Source: Patescibacteria group bacterium (GTDB lineage: Bacteria; Patescibacteriota; Minisyncoccia; UBA9983). Taken from it: DNA of 7,599 bases. Below the pieces are notes generated by a model. It made no database searches and was not told the DNA's origin. It saw nothing but the letters and a program-made list of their open reading frames with translations. Positions 4,901 to 7,599 of the stretch are shown here, in pieces. Position 1 is the first letter of the stretch. Every line of letters begins with the position of its first letter. Location: assembly GCA_018901555.1 (NCBI GenBank), contig JAHIER010000037.1, forward strand, positions 1 to 7,599, in the 5' to 3' direction. The translations under genes were made by a program, and so were the position numbers.

Positions 4901-6709
4901 TTAATTAGAAAACAATTCTTTTGCTTCATTCCAATATTCTGAATGATTATTTTTTTCTTTCATCCAATACCACCATTCCGCGCCCCAAAGATAATATTCG
5001 TCAAAACCAGTTTCTTTGGCATATTGGATGGTTTCTTTAAAATAATCAATATCAAAAAGATCTATCTGATCATGATAATCTGTTTCCCAAAGAGCGATAT
5101 GGCTCCATGGCTCAGCTTGAAGTTCAATCACAATAAACCGTTTGCCATAATCATTTATCAAAAACCTGGTAATTTTTTCTTTGATCCTGAAAAAGGCCGG
5201 GCTGATGGGATATTCAAAATTACCAATCAACCAACTAATTGCATCAGCATAAATATTTCTATACATAGTAGTACCAAAAATATCTCCTAAACGGGCGGCT
5301 TTATACCATAAACCGAATTCTCCGCCATCTGTTAGAAGAATCGGATGCTGAGAATCCAATGATTTAACAAAACTTACTTCTTGTTCCACGGCTTCCTTGC
5401 TCGCCACCCCGCATTCTCCAAACTTTAAAAATGGTTCGTTTTCCACCTGCCAAGCATAAAGATTAGAATAATTTTTATATCGTTCAACAACTTCTTTAAT
5501 ATAATTTAATAATTGTTCGTTTGAAGCCCCTTGCGCCCAGTACGGAATATGACATTCCGGCCACCTCGGCACTTTTCTGCCAATCACTAATATGACTGGA
5601 ATATTTTTTTCTTTAGTTTTTTCAATTAGCCAATCTGTTTCAGAGAAATCAAACTGATTCTGTTCTTTTTCAATCTCATCCCAATAAGCAACCAGCCGAA
5701 TTTTTGCCGGCTTTAAATCATTAATGATAGCATTAAAATTTTCCTGCCAATTTAGGCCCATTTGTTTACTGAACTTAGTTGAAAAAGTAATTCCCCACTC
5801 AATATTTTGCTTAGGATCAAGAGGAAGATTTTGCGAATAATTAACCAGAGCTAACCACAAAATTCCTAATACTATAAAAAGTGTGGCGATAATTTTTCCA
5901 AACAAAATTTTCCCCTTGAATCTTTCTTTTAACAACAGCCAAGCGAAAAAGAAAATAATAATATATTTAAAACTTTGAGTGGCGTCAACTAAAGCTGGAT
6001 GAGCCAAAGAAATCGCAAAATAAACAAGCACAGAACCTAAACCGGCAAAGGTCCGGTTGGCAAAATAAAGAAAATGATGCTTGGTTTTTGCCTGACGACT
6101 GGAAGAAAAAATTCTCTGACGCAAAGATTTGCGAAGTAAAAACATTAAAACAAAAATAACACCGCCTATTTTTATCCAAAAAAATCCGGAAGCAAACGAG
6201 CCGGCTTGAAAAACTATTTTACTGAAAACACTGGAAAGACCGAAGAGAATAGATGCGCTAAAAATAAAAATAAAAGATAAAAATCTTAATTCCTTTTTTT
6301 CAACAAAAAATAAAATCAATCCGCCCAAGGCAAGCAAAACAAAACTTATAATTTCTCCAAATCCCAAAAATGAATTAAGCAAAAAGTAGGCAATAATCAA
6401 AGTAAAAAATGGAGAAAGACCGCCGATTATTGGCAAAGTGCTGGAAGCTTCAGAATAATCCAAAGCGTAAAATAAAAAAAGCATGGCGCTTATAAAAAGA
6501 GCGCCAGCCACAAGAGCTAAAAGGACCATTCCTAATGGCAAACTAGAAAAACCAAATGGCAAAATTAATACTGCAAAAATTCCTAAGATTCCCAGCCAAA
6601 AAGTATAAACCAAAGGATCAAAAAATTTTCTCCGGAGAAGCAATTTATCAAAAACCGCTGAAATCCCCAGCACAATCTGCGCAATAATAGCAATCAAAAT
6701 CCAGCTCAT
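4901..6709 (-). CDS. EamA/DMT-type transporter fused to a clan GH-A-like glycoside hydrolase domain
   Basis: The 602-residue protein has two parts. Residues 1-290 hold ten hydrophobic helices (about 2-20, 35-55, 60-82, 91-111, 116-136, 141-165, 171-192, 212-235, 240-260, 268-290), with the 5+5 pattern of EamA/drug-metabolite transporters. Residues 300-602 look like a TIM-barrel glycoside hydrolase of clan GH-A. They show RLVAYWDEIE (338-347), QVENEPF (421-427) with Glu425 as likely acid/base, VIELQAEPW (527-535) with Glu529 or Glu533 as likely nucleophile, and a strand-8 segment LWGAEWWYW (574-582). Positive charges concentrate in the odd-numbered loops (1, 5, 7 and 9; loop 7 has about seven), which by the positive-inside rule puts both termini and the enzyme domain outside the cell. 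The ATG overlaps the stop of the GH1 gene as ATGA, so the two are coupled. Substrate is unknown. The frame is open throughout the join, so I see no frameshift artefact. Confidence 0.87.
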   Translation of the reverse strand: MSWILIAIIAQIVLGISAVFDKLLLRRKFFDPLVYTFWLGILGIFAVLILPFGFSSLPLGMVLLALVAGALFISAMLFLFYALDYSEASSTLPIIGGLSPFFTLIIAYFLLNSFLGFGEIISFVLLALGGLILFFVEKKELRFLSFIFIFSASILFGLSSVFSKIVFQAGSFASGFFWIKIGGVIFVLMFLLRKSLRQRIFSSSRQAKTKHHFLYFANRTFAGLGSVLVYFAISLAHPALVDATQSFKYIIIFFFAWLLLKERFKGKILFGKIIATLFIVLGILWLALVNYSQNLPLDPKQNIEWGITFSTKFSKQMGLNWQENFNAIINDLKPAKIRLVAYWDEIEKEQNQFDFSETDWLIEKTKEKNIPVILVIGRKVPRWPECHIPYWAQGASNEQLLNYIKEVVERYKNYSNLYAWQVENEPFLKFGECGVASKEAVEQEVSFVKSLDSQHPILLTDGGEFGLWYKAARLGDIFGTTMYRNIYADAISWLIGNFEYPISPAFFRIKEKITRFLINDYGKRFIVIELQAEPWSHIALWETDYHDQIDLFDIDYFKETIQYAKETGFDEYYLWGAEWWYWMKEKNNHSEYWNEAKELFSN

Positions 6710-7599
6710 GTTTCTAATTCATTACTTTTGCAAATTTCTGCATATACCATGGCGCTTTTGCGGATTTTGCGGTTCAATGTTTTATAATCTATTTCTACCA
6801 ATCCAAACCTGGGCCAAAATCCTTTATCCCATTCAAAATTATCCATCAAAGACCAATAAAAATAACCGCGCACATCAACACCTTCTTGAATAGCTTTATG
6901 AATCCATTTTAAATGATCTTTAATAAATTTTTCTCTTTTTTCATCTTTAGCGTCAGCAATTCCATTTTCAGTGATATAAATCGGCAGTTTATATTTTTTT
7001 AATTGTTTCAAAACATTATAAATCCCTTCAGGATAAATTTCCCAGCCAAGATCAGATATTTCTTTATTTTCATTTTTATTAAAACCATTATTAATTCTAT
7101 TGTGAAAATAATAATTTAATCCTACAAAGTCCTGACAATTTTTAATTTTGTTTAAAAAATAAAAATTCCACCACCAATCAATCAGTTTTTTAAGAATAAG
7201 ATTTACTATTTTATTTTTGTAAGCTTCAAAATAAATATTATTCTTTGCAATACCAATTTTAAGATTTGGATTTATTTTTTTAATTATCTTAAATGAAAGA
7301 ATATGCGCCTTAGACAAATTTTTTATTATTTTTTTATAAACAAACAAGCCTTTCTTTTGTGGTGGCCAAACTCCCTTAAGATAACAATTACTAGCATAAA
7401 TTTCTGGTTCATTTAAAGTTATCCAAAATTTCACATCATCTTTGAGCGCAGAAACAATTTTTTCTACATAACGACCGAAATGTTCAATATTTTTTCTTTT
7501 CTGCCACCCGCCATTTTTTGCAACCCAATAAGGCAAAGTCCAATGCCACAAAGTTACAAACGGCTCAATACCTCGTTTGCGCAAAGACCAAATCATTTC
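6706..7599 (-). CDS. GH1 family beta-glycosidase, C-terminal part (5' end outside window)
   Basis: This retaining beta-glycosidase (beta-glucosidase/beta-galactosidase group) would hydrolyse terminal beta-linked sugars from oligosaccharides. The frame is open to the window edge. The ATG at 7596 lies inside a conserved core segment (GIEPFVTLWHWTLP), so it is not the true start and roughly the first third of a usual 400-450-residue GH1 protein is missing. Counting from that internal Met, the acid/base is Glu63 in TLNEPEIYA, the nucleophile is Glu210 in YITENG, VGLNYY is at 158-163, and the sugar-binding WSLMDNFEW and GLVEIDYKT lie near the C-terminus. All are intact, so the enzyme is probably active. 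No secretion signal can be judged because the N-terminus is absent. Its TGA overlaps the ATG of the transporter-hydrolase gene, which suggests joint use of one carbohydrate. Glucoside versus galactoside specificity is not resolved. Confidence 0.96.
   Translation of the reverse strand, partial: EMIWSLRKRGIEPFVTLWHWTLPYWVAKNGGWQKRKNIEHFGRYVEKIVSALKDDVKFWITLNEPEIYASNCYLKGVWPPQKKGLFVYKKIIKNLSKAHILSFKIIKKINPNLKIGIAKNNIYFEAYKNKIVNLILKKLIDWWWNFYFLNKIKNCQDFVGLNYYFHNRINNGFNKNENKEISDLGWEIYPEGIYNVLKQLKKYKLPIYITENGIADAKDEKREKFIKDHLKWIHKAIQEGVDVRGYFYWSLMDNFEWDKGFWPRFGLVEIDYKTLNRKIRKSAMVYAEICKSNELET

Noticed and set aside
5985..6179. Minus-strand 64-codon frame inside the transporter gene
   Set aside because: It is another frame of the membrane-helix region, with Phe/Cys-rich low-complexity content and no independent evidence.
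7594..7596. ATG as the true start of the GH1 gene
   Set aside because: It falls within a conserved GH1 core segment just before the WHW motif, and the frame stays open to the window edge, so the gene continues outside.

Overview
The window is A+T-rich and every supported gene lies on the minus strand, so transcription runs from position 7599 towards 1. The compact layout (overlapping stops and starts, short intergenic gaps), the lysine/asparagine-rich proteins, and a pyrE-pyrF pair with no other pyrimidine genes nearby suggest a small-genome bacterium. A Patescibacteria/CPR lineage such as Parcubacteria is my best guess, but it is an inference without a marker gene.

Layout in transcription order: (1) 7599-6706, the 3' part of a GH1 beta-glycosidase, overlapping by ATGA with (2) 6709-4901, a 602-residue fusion of a ten-helix EamA/DMT-type transporter and a C-terminal TIM-barrel glycoside hydrolase-like domain. 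Together they look like a carbohydrate-processing operon. (3) 4806-4174 pyrE and (4) 4187-3390 pyrF overlap and are followed after 16 bases by (5) 3373-3146, a 75-residue half-receiver-like protein with a strong ribosome binding site. This unit ends in an intrinsic terminator at 3106-3136. (6) 3058-1805, a membrane-anchored HtrA/DegP-type serine protease with its own promoter and a strong terminator at 1754-1783. (7) 1685 (or 1670)-525, a gamma-class N6-adenine DNA methyltransferase, overlapping by 26 bases with (8) 550-1, an unlisted partial gene running off the window that is probably the partner restriction endonuclease.

The most notable items are the transporter-hydrolase fusion, whose loop charges predict the enzyme domain outside the cell; a tandem and inverted repeat cluster just upstream of the methyltransferase; the truncated receiver; and a recurring arrangement in which predicted -10 elements sit so close to the start codons of first genes that their mRNAs would be almost leaderless. 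No RNA genes, CRISPR arrays or transposases were seen. No stretch over 300 bases lacks a gene.
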